This document shows, piece by piece, positions 37,354 to 50,548 of a stretch of 64,000 nt of DNA. Source of the DNA: Talpa occidentalis (Eukaryota > Chordata > Mammalia > Eulipotyphla > Talpidae). The stretch is from positions 110,970,615 through 111,034,614 of the forward strand of contig NW_023603184.1 in the NCBI RefSeq assembly GCF_014898055.3, in the 5' to 3' direction. The notes under the pieces were generated by a model, which was given only the letters and a program-made list of their open reading frames with translations, searched no databases and was not told the DNA's origin. How positions within the stretch are numbered: position 1 is the stretch's first letter; every line of letters begins with the position of its first letter. The position numbers were made by a program, and so were the translations under genes.

Positions 37354-37597
37354 GCCTCCCTGGCGGAGCAGATGCTTGAGCACCGCAGCCTCTGCAGCGC
37401 CGGTTTGATCCCTGCTGGCTGGCAAGAATCCCACATGGTGTAGCAGACCTCTCCTGATGCCCGAAGCCCCCCTCAGCAGTGTATTTCATCAGTCTGCCTG
37501 TTCTGTTCCCTGCTCTGTCCTGGTGACTCCGTCTCACCCTCCTGCACATCTGGCCTGTACCCCGGTTCTTGTATAAATAAATGAATCTTTAAAAAAT
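37354..37597 (+). repeat. tRNA-derived SINE, intermediate subfamily
   Basis: Has a ~20-bp deletion between the A and B boxes. Target duplication AAAGAAAAGTGTTCTGG on the left and the same with one change on the right. A (GAA)n run and A run lie just upstream at 37302-37333. Confidence 0.92.
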
Positions 37598-38610
37598 AAA
37601 GAAAAGGGTTCTGGAGTAAGATGAAAACTAATTCATACAAAAGCCATTCATGAAAATTTCATACAGCATTGAAGATGGACTTGGTTTTATATTTATGTAT
37701 GTTATTCCTAAGAAACTTACTTTGCAGCCTAATGATCTCCTTCCTGAATTCCAAAGTTATTTCAATATCTTTGTCTTAAAGTCTAGTGAGTGCATGAAAT
37801 TACTTAAGAATAATAGAACTTTTATTATATTTGCAACAGCTGGTTATGTATACTAATCTTCAGTTCCTAAGGAAAAAGGAAGCATTTGCAGAAGACCAGC
37901 ATAATAACTTCCCCCTTACAGTATAATATCTCCATTTCACAGCTCCTTGAAATTGTCTCAAATGCAACAGACACAATTCACATATATGAATTTATCAGGA
38001 TCCTAATCTTTCAGATTGTGTTGAGTTAGAGTTGACAGAATTTTCAGTTACATTACACTTGGAAGAAATAAGGGAGCCAGCTTAACCAATATGCCTTCTT
38101 CATTTATTGGCAATAATGTGTATTTGACTCTGGGAAAACTTCCCAACTAAAACCTCCTAAAGTCCAGGTTTTAATTCACAGGCAAACACAATGTTGGCCA
38201 CATTTCATGCATGCTTGGAATTGGAATGAGTCCTTGATGGTCATATAATTTTTTCTTAAGTTCACTAAGAAACATAAACTCTAATAACAAAGTTGTATTC
38301 TGATTTATTAATTGATATAATTTTTCACATATCTAATTCATTCCTGTACACTTAAAAGGTGGATTAAGTGATGTAGAATCATAAATAACTTTATAAACTT
38401 CAAAGATATCAGCATTGACATATTTACACATAAAACCATAGCCATTATAATATTAACAGTGCCTCCCTAGATATTCTTAATACAACTTTTTGTGACTATG
38501 CAACCCTCTGGCAGTGTTTTGGTCCAAACCCAGAAATCTTTTTATTAAGAATCCTATAGTTCCACAGAAAAATGATTCGCCACTTGAGCAATTCTACTTC
38601 ATCTAGTTTA

Positions 38611-38882
38611 TTTTTTTTAAGATTTATTTTTATTTATTTATACAAGAACCGGGGTACAGGCCAGATGTGCAGGAGGGTGAGAGGATTCACCAGAGACAGA
38701 GCAGGGAGCAGAACAGGCAGATCTACAGAAATACACTGCTGAGGGAGCAGCCGGTGAGACAGGAGAGGTCTGCCTCACCATGTGGGACCCTCACCGGCTG
38801 GCCGGGATCGAACTTGTGCTGCAGAGGCTGTAGACAGCTTCACAGCACAGCGCTCAACCACCTGCACCACCAGGGGAGGCCC
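38611..38882 (-). repeat. tRNA-derived SINE, older subfamily
   Basis: Antisense copy with target duplication TACTTCATCTAGTTTA (left) and TACTTCATCTAGCTTA (right). Confidence 0.93.
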
Positions 38883-39059
38883 TACTTCATCTAGCTTAGA
38901 AGCTATGCCCTGTCTCAATTAAATTATGGAATGAAGAAACAGTAGAAAGAACTGATTAGAAACCTTAACTAGTCTAGAAATATGTTACATTTATCAAATA
39001 TAAGTTGGTGACCCCCAAATTTTTTTACCTGTATCATATTTCTAACTTCCAGACTCATG

Positions 39060-39815
39060 TATCTGACAGCCTATTCTGCATCTTCCTTCTGAGTAACTAG
39101 TAAGTATATCAAACTTAATACAATGAATCAGAACTCTGTTTTCTGACAACCCAGCCACTGAATTTTTCCTTTTTCCTAAGTCTTTCTCACCCTAGCAAGT
39201 AACACAACCAGTGCTCAGGTGGCTCAAATCAGAACATTAATCAAGTCATCTTGACTCTTTTCCTTGCTATTTACATCCAAGTCATCAGGTGTTCCTATGA
39301 TCCAAAATCTAATACGAATCTTAAATCTGCCCACTGCCATCCATCACTACTTCCACTACTCTAATCAAAACCACCATCAGCTCCCACCCAGAATATTACA
39401 ACCTCCTTTCTCTAATCATGCCACCAATTCCACATCAATTCTTCTCACAGAATCTGAAAATCTTTTTAAAAATACAAATATGATCATCTCACTTTCATGC
39501 TTAGAATACGCCAGTGGTTTCACTTATCACTTTGACGCAAGCCAACCTCCCTAACATGGTCGACAGTTTTGCCCTTGTTAACTTCTCCAACTTCACCTCC
39601 CTTCTCTCACAGTACACTTTCTGCTGTCTCTGTAGGTCTTCCAATTGGCTAGGCAATTTCCAGCTTTAGGATTTTCAAATGATCCTTCACCTACTTGTAT
39701 TGCTATCCCACATCAAAGTTGGCAAGCTCCTTGCTATTCTATTGGAATTGACCAAAATGTCTCCTCCTCAGTGAAGTTTTCCCTAACCACCCAGCTTGAA
39801 TCTAGATTTTATATG
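39060..39815 (+). mobile_element. L2 3' end
   Basis: Sense L2: CACCATCAGCTCCCACCCAG, TTCATGCTTAGAATACGCCA, and the characteristic 3' block CTCCTCAGTGAAGTTTTCCC with TAACCACCCAG. Confidence 0.75.
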
Positions 39816-39926
39816 GGCCTAAAATTTATACAACTTGGGGAAAACATTTTACAGGAAAAAAATTTTTAATATTAAATTAGTTGCAAGAAGAGCTTATGTC
39901 TGAATATCTATAAAAACACATGACTG

Positions 39927-40230
39927 GGCCTCCCCGGTGGCGCAGCGGTTGAGCGCAGGGTTGCCGCAGCCTCTGCAGCACCAGTTCTATCCCCGGCTGC
40001 TCCCCGGCCACCGCAGAAGGGTCCCACATGGCGCGCAGACCTCTCCTGCCGCCCGCTGCTCCCCTCAGCAGTGTACTTCGGTCCTTCTGCCTGCTCTGCT
40101 CCCCGCTCTGGCTCTGGTGAATTCTCTCACCCTCCCGCGCTTTATACCCAGTGCTTGTATAAATATAAATAAATAAATAAACAAACAAACAAACAAACAA
40201 ACAAATAAATAAATAATATTTTAAAAAAAC
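39927..40230 (+). repeat. tRNA-derived SINE, young subfamily
   Basis: Full-length copy with a ~10-bp deletion before the B box; the tail is a long mix of AAAT and AAAC units (40157-40216). Target duplication AAACACATGACTG on both sides. It directly follows an L2 element. Confidence 0.95.
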
Positions 40231-40243
40231 AAACACATGACTG

Positions 40244-42829
40244 CGGGGTGCTTCAGGTCTTTGGAAAAGGTCAGGACAAGTAAAGGACCCTAAAGTTTAG
40301 CCTCATTAACTTCAGTGTCTCTAGGAAACTGGTTAAACAGTTCCCCTCCCCCTCGATTTCCACCTCTGACAGTCTGTTATTGCCTTGAATGTGTCCTTCT
40401 CAGTATTTCTCCCAGTTGTCACTTGTCTTATCTGCCCTCCTGCATCAGATTGTACATTCCAGCTGGGCAGCTACCATGCCATAAACCACCCCCCCCACCC
40501 CCCGCAGCCAAACATCATATCCCGCACAGTAGCACTAAGAGTTGCCCTTGAAGAAGTAAATGACAAAGTGTCCTTTGAAATTAACACTACTAGATAAATG
40601 TAAAGAACTATTGATATTTTGTAATTTAAATTTGCAGTTCAGTAAAGTAGGCTTGCCTCTCCCCCTTTCTCACATGGCAAAAAGTAACTTACAGCAAGGA
40701 ACCATTCCTAGCACAAAGGATACAATTGTTATTCCCTCTTCACCTGCTCTAAGCTTCAAGAATTTTTAAGCCACAACCTAATTTCAGACACAGAAAAGCA
40801 GTTGTCTAAGAGATTTGGGTCTGCTTACCTGGGTCAAATCATCGTCATCTGTGGTTTGGAGGAAGAGCTTTGCTTCAATATGGCTTCTGGCTATGGTGAC
40901 ACCAGAGAGGGCCAGAGTGCTGGCAGCAGCATTGGAGCCCTGGACTTTTTTTGGCTAAGATTTGTGTACTCATTGCTTTGCATTTTTGTTAGTTGGCCTG
41001 GCCTCATCATTGCAAGACATTTCCCCGCCTCTCTGGGCTGTGACTGAGAAGATCAGGTTAAGGGCCCAGAATTTGTCTCCAAGAAGAGCTAACATCGGAA
41101 CCCAGGTACATTTGGAGCTAATGTGCTCTTTCCTGAACTTGAAAAGAACTTGAAAGCTTTCTAAGACTTACTAAGATGCTATTCAACCTAAGTCTGAAAA
41201 GTGTTGAGTAATACTTGGAGGGAAAAAGCATAATTTTTATGATTTAACATTTTCTTGTGCTAATACCTGCAGGGTAACTTGCCAATAGCAGGAATTATTA
41301 AACTCTAGAATGATCTACAAATGGAGATTATTAAATGCCTTCCAGCATATTCATTTTGAAAGTGATAGATGATAGATAAGCCACTATTTCACATGGTTTG
41401 TATTTTGTTTTACTTGTATTTAGGTAAAAGTTAGTGGGTTTGCTTTCAGGTCTGCAATACTACAAAAATCTTATCTGCCTTCCACTGAAAATGAGTCAAA
41501 GTCCTCAAGAAGAATAACCTGGACAAATCCAGAAATGAACTCAAGGTTCTTTTGTATTTTTACAAACAACTGCATTCCATTTGCTGAATGGCTCGGGATC
41601 CATGCCATTCATTTATTGGTGACAAGTTAAACAGTCAGCTGGAGTGTGTATTTTATGATTAAATTAACCTGAGCTAGGTTAATTATGGTGGCAATTGAAC
41701 CTCAATCCTATACCTTGCAGATTGAACCTTACTGTGACCATATTTAACTCTAAGCTACGGTATATCAAACACAAACTTGTAACTGGCAGCAGTTTCAGAA
41801 TCAATTTACATTCAAATAAAAAGTCACTCCAGTGAGAGGCACATTAAGATGTTTAAATTATGGGGCATATGGGATTCATCAAGCAAGGAAAGCAGTTGTA
41901 AATCAAGCTTATGGTGAATGGGTTAAACACACAAGAGGGTTTTAGTACATGAGAAATACTTCCTAGTATCTTTTTTTGTTTGTTTTAGCAACTTAAATGA
42001 AGATATTAAGAGCAAAGAGAAATAAGTTTTTAAAAAATGAAAACTACCAACGTATTTAAATTTTGTCACTGTCGCTGCTACGCCAGTTTTAAAGATAAGA
42101 GTAATTAATTAACACATTTCAATAAAAAAAACTAGAATGACTGGGATGGGAGAATAAGACAGAAAATTGACCTGTAGTTTAAAGAAACTTTCAAAACAAT
42201 TACCCTTTGTTCTTGCTTCCTTTGTTGATGCTATCATCTTTATTACATGTGGATTTTCCTGCTGGATTATCCTATTCCGCTTCTTGCCTTCAATTGCTAG
42301 CAATGAGCCCTGCAATGAAATAGGTGTTTGTTGAATGAGTTGTGCAATGAATAAAGTGATACTGTCTGGATATCTGAGCACTCACTCATGCAGGACATTA
42401 TTCCTAAAGAATGTGCCTTTGGAAGAACAAAAAATACATATCCTCAAATAATTGTTTCAAGAGGGTAGACTAACATCTCCCTTTCATAATTTTCCCCTTC
42501 CTATCCACTCTTCTCCATGCTAGGAACAGTGTGCTGTTATGCAGCTTCAAGGCCTCTTTCAACTCCAGTTATTTCATTGATAAAAGAAAATGGTGTTGAT
42601 CTATTCCATAAGCCCTCGCTCTGTGAGCTGATTGCTGAAGCAATGTTAGACCCCCAAATTTTATTTCTAATGGTAAAATTTTAGGCAAAGTCCTACTTAA
42701 GTACAACCCTAACTTTTCTTTGTAGGTAGTCTCTATACTATGATTAAGTCCAATAAATGATAAAATAATTCAAACTAATTGGTAAGCATTTGATTAAACC
42801 CACAATGATAGGAAAACTCTATTCTGAGA
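40244..42829. other. Unassigned intergenic sequence
   Basis: A C-rich tract at 40488-40504; otherwise no recognised gene or repeat. Confidence 0.5.
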
Positions 42830-42990
42830 TCCAAATCCAGCCCACCTCCTGTTTTTGTAAATAAAGTTTTATTGGAACAGCACCATACATAATATATGTA
42901 TTGTCAATGTCTTCTTTAAACCTCAGTGACCCACAAAACTTTAAATAGTTGCTATGTGACCCTTTGCAGAAAAATTTGCCAGACCTGGGA
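42830..42990 (+). mobile_element. hAT-type (Charlie group) MITE fragment
   Basis: CCTCCTGTTTTTGTAAATAA then AGTTTTATTGGAACAGCACC and GACCCTTTGCAGAAAAATTT match a widespread mammalian DNA-transposon repeat whose exact name I cannot fix. Confidence 0.6.
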
Positions 42991-43597
42991 TTAGGTTGTT
43001 GCCATTTTCAGCTGGCTCTTTATCTTCTATTTTTCCAAAATATACTAGTCCAAGCCCTTATGAGTGATCCTTATTTCCCAAGTTTTAGTAAAAGCTGCCT
43101 CTGTTTTGAGAACCCTCAGTGTGTAGCCTGGAATGCAGAGCCTGGACTTTTGAAACATAAACACTTTGTCTCGATATAATTTTAGTACTTCTGGAACTCC
43201 CTAGGAAATGAAAAACACCAAGAAGCTCTTCCGACAAAATTCAGCTCATTTTGAGAACACATATCCTTGCAAGTACTCACTCCTTGCTAACCTAACCCAT
43301 CAACAATAACCTTTTTAGTGAGCCAAACTTGTACCAATAACTTTAAAATGGTTTTACTTGTTTTGCTTTTTTATGTGAACTAATCTGCTATTTACAATGG
43401 ATAATAGCAAAGTATAAAAATTGGATTTTATTTAAAAGTTGAAAGAGCAAATGATTTAATCTGGAAGTTAACATCTCAGAGATAACCAGCAGAAAAATAT
43501 TAAGTTGTCTATGGGTTTACCATCCATTGTATTTAAAGGTGGTTGGAGATAAATTTTATTTTTTTCTAAAATAAATATTTAAAATTAAACAAATTTA

Positions 43598-43853
43598 ATG
43601 CCTGCCTGGTGGCGCAAGTGTTTAAGACACAGCCTATGAAGCTATCTGCAGCCACGGCAGCACGAGTTTGATCCCGGCCAGGGAGCAACCCACATGGCAC
43701 AGCAGACCTCTCCTGCCTTGCCCGCTGCTCCCCTCAGCAGTGTATTTCAGTCAATCTGCCTGTTCTGCTCCCCGTTCTGTCTCTGGTGAATCTTCTCACC
43801 CCCCACAACTCTGGTTGTACCCCAGTTCTTATATGCATAAATAATCTTTTTTA
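43598..43853 (+). repeat. tRNA-derived SINE, older subfamily
   Basis: Starts TGCCTGCCTGGTGGCGCAAG. Target duplication AAAATTAAACAAATTTA (left) and AAAATTAAACCAATTTA (right). Confidence 0.92.
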
Positions 43854-44479
43854 AAAATTAAACCAATTTATTTCAGTGATATAAATATTTATAGAATTGA
43901 GTACTCTATGGTTTTTCCAGATTTTTTTTTAATCAAGGACATATATCTCTAGTCTCTTGAGAGTGTTAATTATGAAGCACATCTGCCTCACTAGAGGAGG
44001 AAAAGGAAGATTTCAATCTTCAACCTGAGGCTGAATTCAGGGGATTTTTTAAGTCTGGCATTTTAAAGATGGAGGAGAGAAACAGGACTGGGAGTAAGAT
44101 CTTAGGGAAGTCGCTTTTTCTTCTTGTATTGTAAGCACACATAGAGCCCCATTTGAGATCTATAAAACTTACAGAGAGTTTACAACAGTAAAAGGCAGAG
44201 TGATTCTGAGGTTAAGCCCTTCCATGCCCTGGGTACTGATCAAAGGGCTCCTCCCAGGTCCTCTCACCTAATCTTAAAATTCAGAGTAAGCTAAATCACC
44301 AGTTAGTTGCAAACTGAGAGTTTGAATGTAGGTGCTGCCATAACTATTGTACAAAGCTCTTCTCAAGGTGTGTGAGGCAGGCATTTTGAGTGATTAACTG
44401 TCCCTTAGGTGGTTCCAGGCTGATGAGAGAAACTCGGGAAAAGACTGCCTGAAATGGTGATCTAAAGATGTCCAGATGT

Positions 44480-45576
44480 CATAAGACCTGAAACCATAAA
44501 ATACATAGAAGGAAATATAGGCGAAACACTACATGACATGCACATCAAAGACATCTTTACAGACACATCACCCAAAGCAGTGATAATGAAGTCAAAGATA
44601 AACAGCTGGGACTACATCAAACTGAAGAGCTTCTGCACAGCAAAAGAGACAATAACCAAACAAAGAGAAACCCCACCGACTGGGAGAACATTTTTGCATA
44701 CAACACTAATGATAAAGGACTGATCACAAAAATCTACAAAGAGCTTATGAGACTCAACAAAAACAAAGAAAATAATCCAGTCAAAAAATGGACAGAAGAG
44801 CTAAAAAGAAACTTCTCTGAAGAGGAAATGCAAATGGCCAGCAGGCATATGAAAAATGTTCAACATCACTTGTAATCAGGGAAGAGCAAATCAAAACCAC
44901 CATGAGATACCATCTTACACCAGTGAGAATGGCACATATTAAAAAAACTAGCAACAACAAATGTTGGAGAAATTGTGGAGAAAAAGAAACTCTCCTGCAC
45001 TGCTGGTGGGAGTGCAAACTGGTCCAACCACTATGGAGAGCTGTGTGGAGATTTCTTGACCTACCAAAGGGCATCTGCACCCCTATGTTTATAGCAGGAC
45101 TATTTACAATAGCTAAGATGTGGAAACAACCCAAATGCCCAAAAACAGAAGACTGGATCAAGAAGATGTGGTACATATACACCATGGAATATTACTCAGC
45201 AATCAAAAAAGATAAACACATGCAGTTTGCAGCAACATGGATGGAGCTAGAAGGGATCATGCTCAGCGAAATAAGCCAGAAAGAAAAAGAAAAATACCGG
45301 ATGGTCTCACTTATAGCAGGAATTTAGAAAACCTAAATAAGAGACCAGGAAAAAGACTAATCAATGCAAAGTAATAATCAAAATCAACAAGCAGCTATAA
45401 ATAAGAGACACACTACGGGGGGTGGGGGGATTAGGGAGGGGCAGGGAGAGGAAGAACTAGAGTCAAAATAAGAGGGGGGTGCAATTGTATGGGGAATATA
45501 ACCAAAATGAAAATGCATACATTGTACAAAGATGAAAAATGATGTAAGAATTATATAAAATAAAATATTAAAAAAA
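44480..45576 (+). mobile_element. Young 5'-truncated L1 with ~80-bp internal deletion
   Basis: L1 ORF2 3' end ([40 protein letters not shown]), G-rich 3' UTR at 45416-45450 and A-rich tail. Perfect 17-bp target duplication TAAAGATGTCCAGATGT at 44463-44479 and 45577-45593. Compared with the copy at 2635 it lacks about 80 bp around 45064-45070. Confidence 0.93.
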
Positions 45577-45839
45577 TAAAGATGTCCAGATGTGCTTAGT
45601 GGATTTAGAGAGTATAATAACTTCTTCTATTTACTTTACACTTGATTTTCTATCAATTCTGAATATATTTCCTTCACCATATATTGGACTTAATTAGCCA
45701 AGCCATATGAAAAGAAACAGAATAGGCAAGGATGGCCAAGAGGGAAAGAGATTTAAAAAACAAAACAGACAGGACTATGAAGTGTGTGAGCATAAAATCT
45801 CTGAGTTTCATGGCTCTTTATTTTTTACATCATTGTTCA

Positions 45840-46195
45840 TTTTAAACAATATTTGCTTCCCCCCCCCACCCCAGGTGTAGTCCCCATAGAGTTTCCTTCA
45901 CCAATGCACCTGTGCACCATCACCTCAGTCCCCTATGCCCTCCCTCCCTCCCACAGATCCCTCTCCCTCCTCCTCCCCTGCAGGATGTCTCTGATGTATA
46001 ATTGTCTGTTTTTGTTTTGTTGTGTTTTGTACTGTTATTATTTTTTTACACTGATGTCTTATTTGGTTCCCCTATATTCCTCCTATAAGTGAAACCATCC
46101 AATATTTTTCTTTCTCCTTCTGACTTATTTCATTGAGCATAATTCCTTCTAGCTCCCTCCACGTTGCTGCAAATGGCATTATTTTATCATTTTAA
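45840..46195 (-). mobile_element. L1 3' end remnant, antisense
   Basis: Antisense L1 3' UTR and ORF2 end: GTAGTCCCCATAGAGTTTCC, TATAAGTGAAACCATCCAAT, CTAGCTCCCTCCACGTTGCT. Confidence 0.8.
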
Positions 46196-47267
46196 GGCTT
46201 TGATAAATCACTTGAGTTATAGCTCATAGAAAGTGTTTTTCAGTAGGGATTTAGCTCATATTCATCTATTCTTTTGCCGTGTTAAGACAACACTGTTCAA
46301 CCCAAATACTGGTTTTCAATGGTAGTAAGGATCCAATCTCTGAAAAGCCCTGATTCCTGCCCCTGTCTCCAAAATCAGTAGAAAAATAGGCATTAGGTAA
46401 ACCTGATCAGTCTTATTTGCCATCCAGTATAAGAAAGAACTACTGTTTTCTGTTTTACAGACTATTTTCCATTTCAGAGTTATCCTAAGCTTCATACATC
46501 ACCCTAAACTTTGTAGATGCCCCATAATTTCCTACGAATCAACCCTATAATTGTAACTTCAATTATATATTAAAGGTGTGTTGATGGGGTGGGAGCTATT
46601 TTATAAGAGTGATTAAAGCATTTTTCATATATATCTGTATTGATATATTCCCCTCCACATCTTTGTGGCTAGAGGTAAGTTCTTTTCTCCATTTCCTTTC
46701 ATTTCTGAGTCAGTCCCAAGAGGTCACAAATCCTTTCCTTTTGGACTGGACAAGCTTCCCTGAGCACATCTTTTTTTTCTTTGTAGTGCTTCTTTGTAGT
46801 TCCTTGAGTTCTCAACACCCACCATTCAAAGTGGAAACAATGACTTACTTTTGTATTTTCTCAAAGAAAAACAGCTTTAGTTGTCTTTCAACATCTGTAT
46901 CCCTGTCAAAATGAAAATATTTAATGAAAGAAAAACAAGGGGAATTAGATCATGTAGAACAGTTTTCTTTCCAGATCAGGAGTCCAGAGGTGGGAGGACT
47001 AAGAGAAATAAGCTAAGGAAGAGAATTGAGAATTCTATTAGAAAGTAGCCATTCTGGTTTTTGTTTTCCCTCTATGCTCAGAAATGTCCACTTTTTCTAG
47101 TCCTTTGATAACTCTTTTTCAATCCTTTATATGCCTTTTTCCTTTGCTCCTTCCCCCTCCTTAATCTCAGGACTCTCACTTTGTTTATTAATGACAGCTA
47201 ATATTTATAAGCAGTTTACTTTGTTGAATTATCAGTTGTAAATGTCCATTTCTTGTCTTTGTCATTC
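46196..47267. other. Unassigned intergenic sequence
   Basis: T-rich, no recognised repeat or exon. The frame 46609-46914 is low-complexity and hydrophobic, probably chance. Confidence 0.5.
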
Positions 47268-47528
47268 TTCTTTTTTTTTAAGATTTTATATATATGCATA
47301 CAAGAACTGGGGTACAGGTCAGACATGTTGGGAATGAAAGGATATACCAGAGACAGAGTGGGGAGCAGAACAAGCAGATTGACTGAAATACACTGCTGAG
47401 GGAAGCAGCAGTTGAGACAGGAGAGGTCTGCTGCACCATGTGGGTCAGCTCCCTGGCTGGGGATAGAACTCATGCTGCAGTGGCTACGAATAGCTTCGTA
47501 GTGCTGCTTTGAGCCACCAGGGAAGCCT
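47268..47528 (-). repeat. tRNA-derived SINE, older subfamily
   Basis: Antisense copy from TTTTAAGATTTTATATATATG to GGGAAGCC. It sits at the left edge of an antisense L1 remnant. Target duplication unclear. Confidence 0.9.
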
Positions 47529-47539
47529 TGCATTTTTCT

Positions 47540-48010
47540 GTAAATTATATTTCATCTTTCCTATGACTGAATAGTATTCCAAATTTGCATATACCATGTT
47601 TTATGGATCCAGTCTTCTATTGTGCATCTAGGTAGTTTCCAAGTCCTAGCCATTGTAAATAGTTCTGCTAGTCATTGTAGAACATAGTTTTTTGAGTTGA
47701 TGGTTTCACATTCTTTGCCTAGAAGCCCAGGATGTGAGGTCATATGGTATTTCCATTTTAAATTTTCTAAGTTAAATTCAGATTGCTTTCCAAAGTGGCT
47801 GCACCAGTTAACATCCCCACCAATAACAGTGTAATAAAGTCCCTCTTTCTCTGTATCCTCTCAATGGTTGTTGGTTTTTTTTTTTTTAATATGTGCCATT
47901 TTCATAGGTGTGAGATGATATCTCATTGTGGTTTTAATGTGCATTTCCCTTATTAAAAGTGATGATGAACATTTTTCCATGTATTTATGGCCTTCAGGAT
48001 CTCCTTTTTG
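47540..48010 (-). mobile_element. Old L1 ORF2 3' remnant, antisense
   Basis: Antisense L1: GACTGAATAGTATTCCAAAT, GGCTGCACCAGTTAACATCC, GGTGTGAGATGATATCTCAT, GTGCATTTCCCTTATTAAAA. Confidence 0.85.
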
Positions 48011-48414
48011 GTTAATTATATTTATCAGTTGGGTTGTTTTTTCATTGTGGTATTATTTTAGTAGCCATCAACTTTTAATTTCAACTTACTCCTGGTTTTC
48101 TTCAAATTTAAGGAAAAATAGAAACTTAGAGAGTTAATATCATTTTTTTCTACTGAGAATCACAAGTCTTTAAACTATTAAGATCAAAGAATCTTTTGAC
48201 CTGTTCATTTACATGCTAATCCTGTATTAAAATCATTCCATTGAAATTTTTATATCATAAGCCAGCAGAACTAAAAAGAAGTGCCAGTATTTGGGTCAGA
48301 GTTGGCTTGCAGACATGTGATCAGTAGAATACAATTTAAGAAAAATATTAATAAGCAGAATACACTTAATCAATAACTTTTTGCCAACAGTTATAATGGT
48401 AGAAAACATAACTT

Positions 48415-48570
48415 GGGAAACAGAATAAGAGAGCTTAAGGCCTAGCTCTGCTACATCATAAATGTGACGTTCTAGATCCCTGATTGCTTCTTTTATAAAA
48501 TAACAAACCTACTTCACACACTTCCAAATATGTGAAGTAACACACAACAGTGCTTTGTGTAGAGCTTGAG
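48415..48570 (+). repeat. MIR-like SINE fragment
   Basis: GCCTAGCTCTGCTACATCAT, CTTCTTTTATAAAATAACAA and ACAGTGCTTTGTGTAGAGC are MIR-like in order. Confidence 0.5.
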
Positions 48571-49319
48571 TCACTTACATTGTTACTCCAAAGAGATCAT
48601 CATGAAAGGTATAACTATACTGTTTCTTGTTCATTTTAATACAGCTGAGAGTTTAAAAAACTTTATGTGTAGGATTTCAACAACAGAAGTAGAAATCTCT
48701 GCTTTACTTAATTTTTTACCATGTCCTTGAATGCTAAATTATTTAAGTATTAAAAGTCCCAGTTTAAATAAACACTAATCTTGAAATACTTTTTTTTTTG
48801 GTTATCCTACTGTTGAAACTAGCAAATAATATCTTGCCGAAGGCAATAAGTAGTGCTGTTTACTCACAGTGATCGTAATTTTTGTTATTTGCCTTCTTAA
48901 TATATAACAGATGTGGAAAGACATTGATTTGTCCCACCCAACCCCCCAGTGCTCACTGAAACATATGGCACCGAGTCAGATTACACTATCTGTGACACAG
49001 TAAAATACATATCCAGGAAAGCCATCTATGTTGGTTATTTTAATTCTTGCTACCTTATTCCGCATGCATCTAAAATTTCATTATCTGGCTAGGAATATTA
49101 AAATCCTGAGGGTAAACAAGACTTTTTAAAGGAATTATTTTATAGCTCTCAAGGTTATTTACAAGGATGCATATATATTAAAATTGTATGGGCTTGGAAA
49201 GTTAGCACCTATCAGAAAGACTTATAGAGAGGCACTAATAAGATGTATTTGTGTTATGGCAATTACAGAAAATCTTGCAGTCAAATTAGAATCGTGACCA
49301 TAATAAAAATATTGTCATT

Positions 49320-49575
49320 GGGCCTCCCTGGTGGCATAAGGGGTTAAGATGCAACCTATGAAGCTGATTGCAGCCATTGCAGCACAAGTTTGATCCCCAG
49401 CCAGGGAGATACACACATGGCACAGACCTCTCCTGACTTGCCCGCTGCTCCCCTCAGCAGTGTTTTTAAGTCCATCTGCCTGTTCTGTCCCCCACTCTGT
49501 CTCTGGTGAATCCTCTCACCCCACTCACCTCTAGCCTGTACCCCAGTTCTTACATGCATAAATAAATCTTAAAAA
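49320..49575 (+). repeat. tRNA-derived SINE, older subfamily
   Basis: GGGCCTCCCTGGTGGCATAA start with GGGGTTAAG; tail ATGCATAAATAAATCTTAAAA. Confidence 0.9.
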
Positions 49576-50233
49576 ATATATATTTTCATCACCCAAAGTC
49601 TGCATGTAATTATTAATGAAGATGTTATAACTATCAAACACAAATCCTAAATGTACTTTATTAATGGACCTTATACCATAAGAGGCTTTAAGATAACAGA
49701 AAGCATCCCACAGATGACAAAACCAAGCATTGCATATACATAGCCAGTGTAGAAGTTGGCCAAGAAAACATTGCTAAATCTGAGACTGTAGTCCTCTTTT
49801 TGCTTATATCAATTGTATATGGATTGCACATAAATTGTTTTGAATTTCTACATAAAAATTATTGTTCTACCTCCAAAAAAAAGTGCAGAGGCTGAAAGCA
49901 TCTATGGCTTTCATTGTAAATCAAACTATTTCACCATATACATTTCTCTTGCTATGCTTTGCAAGAGTTGATGATAGCTGGATGGAGACACCAATCTCTC
50001 TAAATCTTGTGCTGTCGATTCTTGCCTCTCTTCCCACAGTGAACATGAAGAGGCATGAGGAAAATGGGATGGTGCGTAAAAGCCCTACATGCCAGTCATC
50101 AGTCCTTGAAGCTCAAGTCGAAGCATAGACAGCAGGACCAGTGATTCTGAGGTGCAGTTCACCCACTGTGCCTCTTCATTTCTACCCTATGACACCCAAA
50201 TTCACCCTCTATGCCACAACAGCAGCATGGAGA

Positions 50234-50527
50234 GGGTCTCCCTGGGGGCTTAAGGGGTTAAGTCTCAGCATTATGAAGCTATCCTCAGCCACTGCAAGCA
50301 AGAGTTTGATCCCCTGCCAGGGAGCTGACCCACATGGCTCAGCAGACCTCTCCTGTCTCCCTGCTGCTCCCCTCAGCAGCATATTTCAGTATATCTGCCT
50401 GTTCTGCTCCCCACTGTCTCTGGTGAATCCTTTCACCACCACCCTCCACACCCACACCTCTGGCCTACACCCCAGCTCTTGCATGCATACATAAAAATAA
50501 ATCTTAAAATTAAAAAAAATAATAAAA
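50234..50527 (+). repeat. tRNA-derived SINE, older subfamily
   Basis: GGTCTCCCTGGGGGCTTAAG start. Perfect 16-bp target duplication AACAGCAGCATGGAGA at 50218-50233 and 50528-50543. Confidence 0.94.
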
Positions 50528-50548
50528 AACAGCAGCATGGAGAAAATG

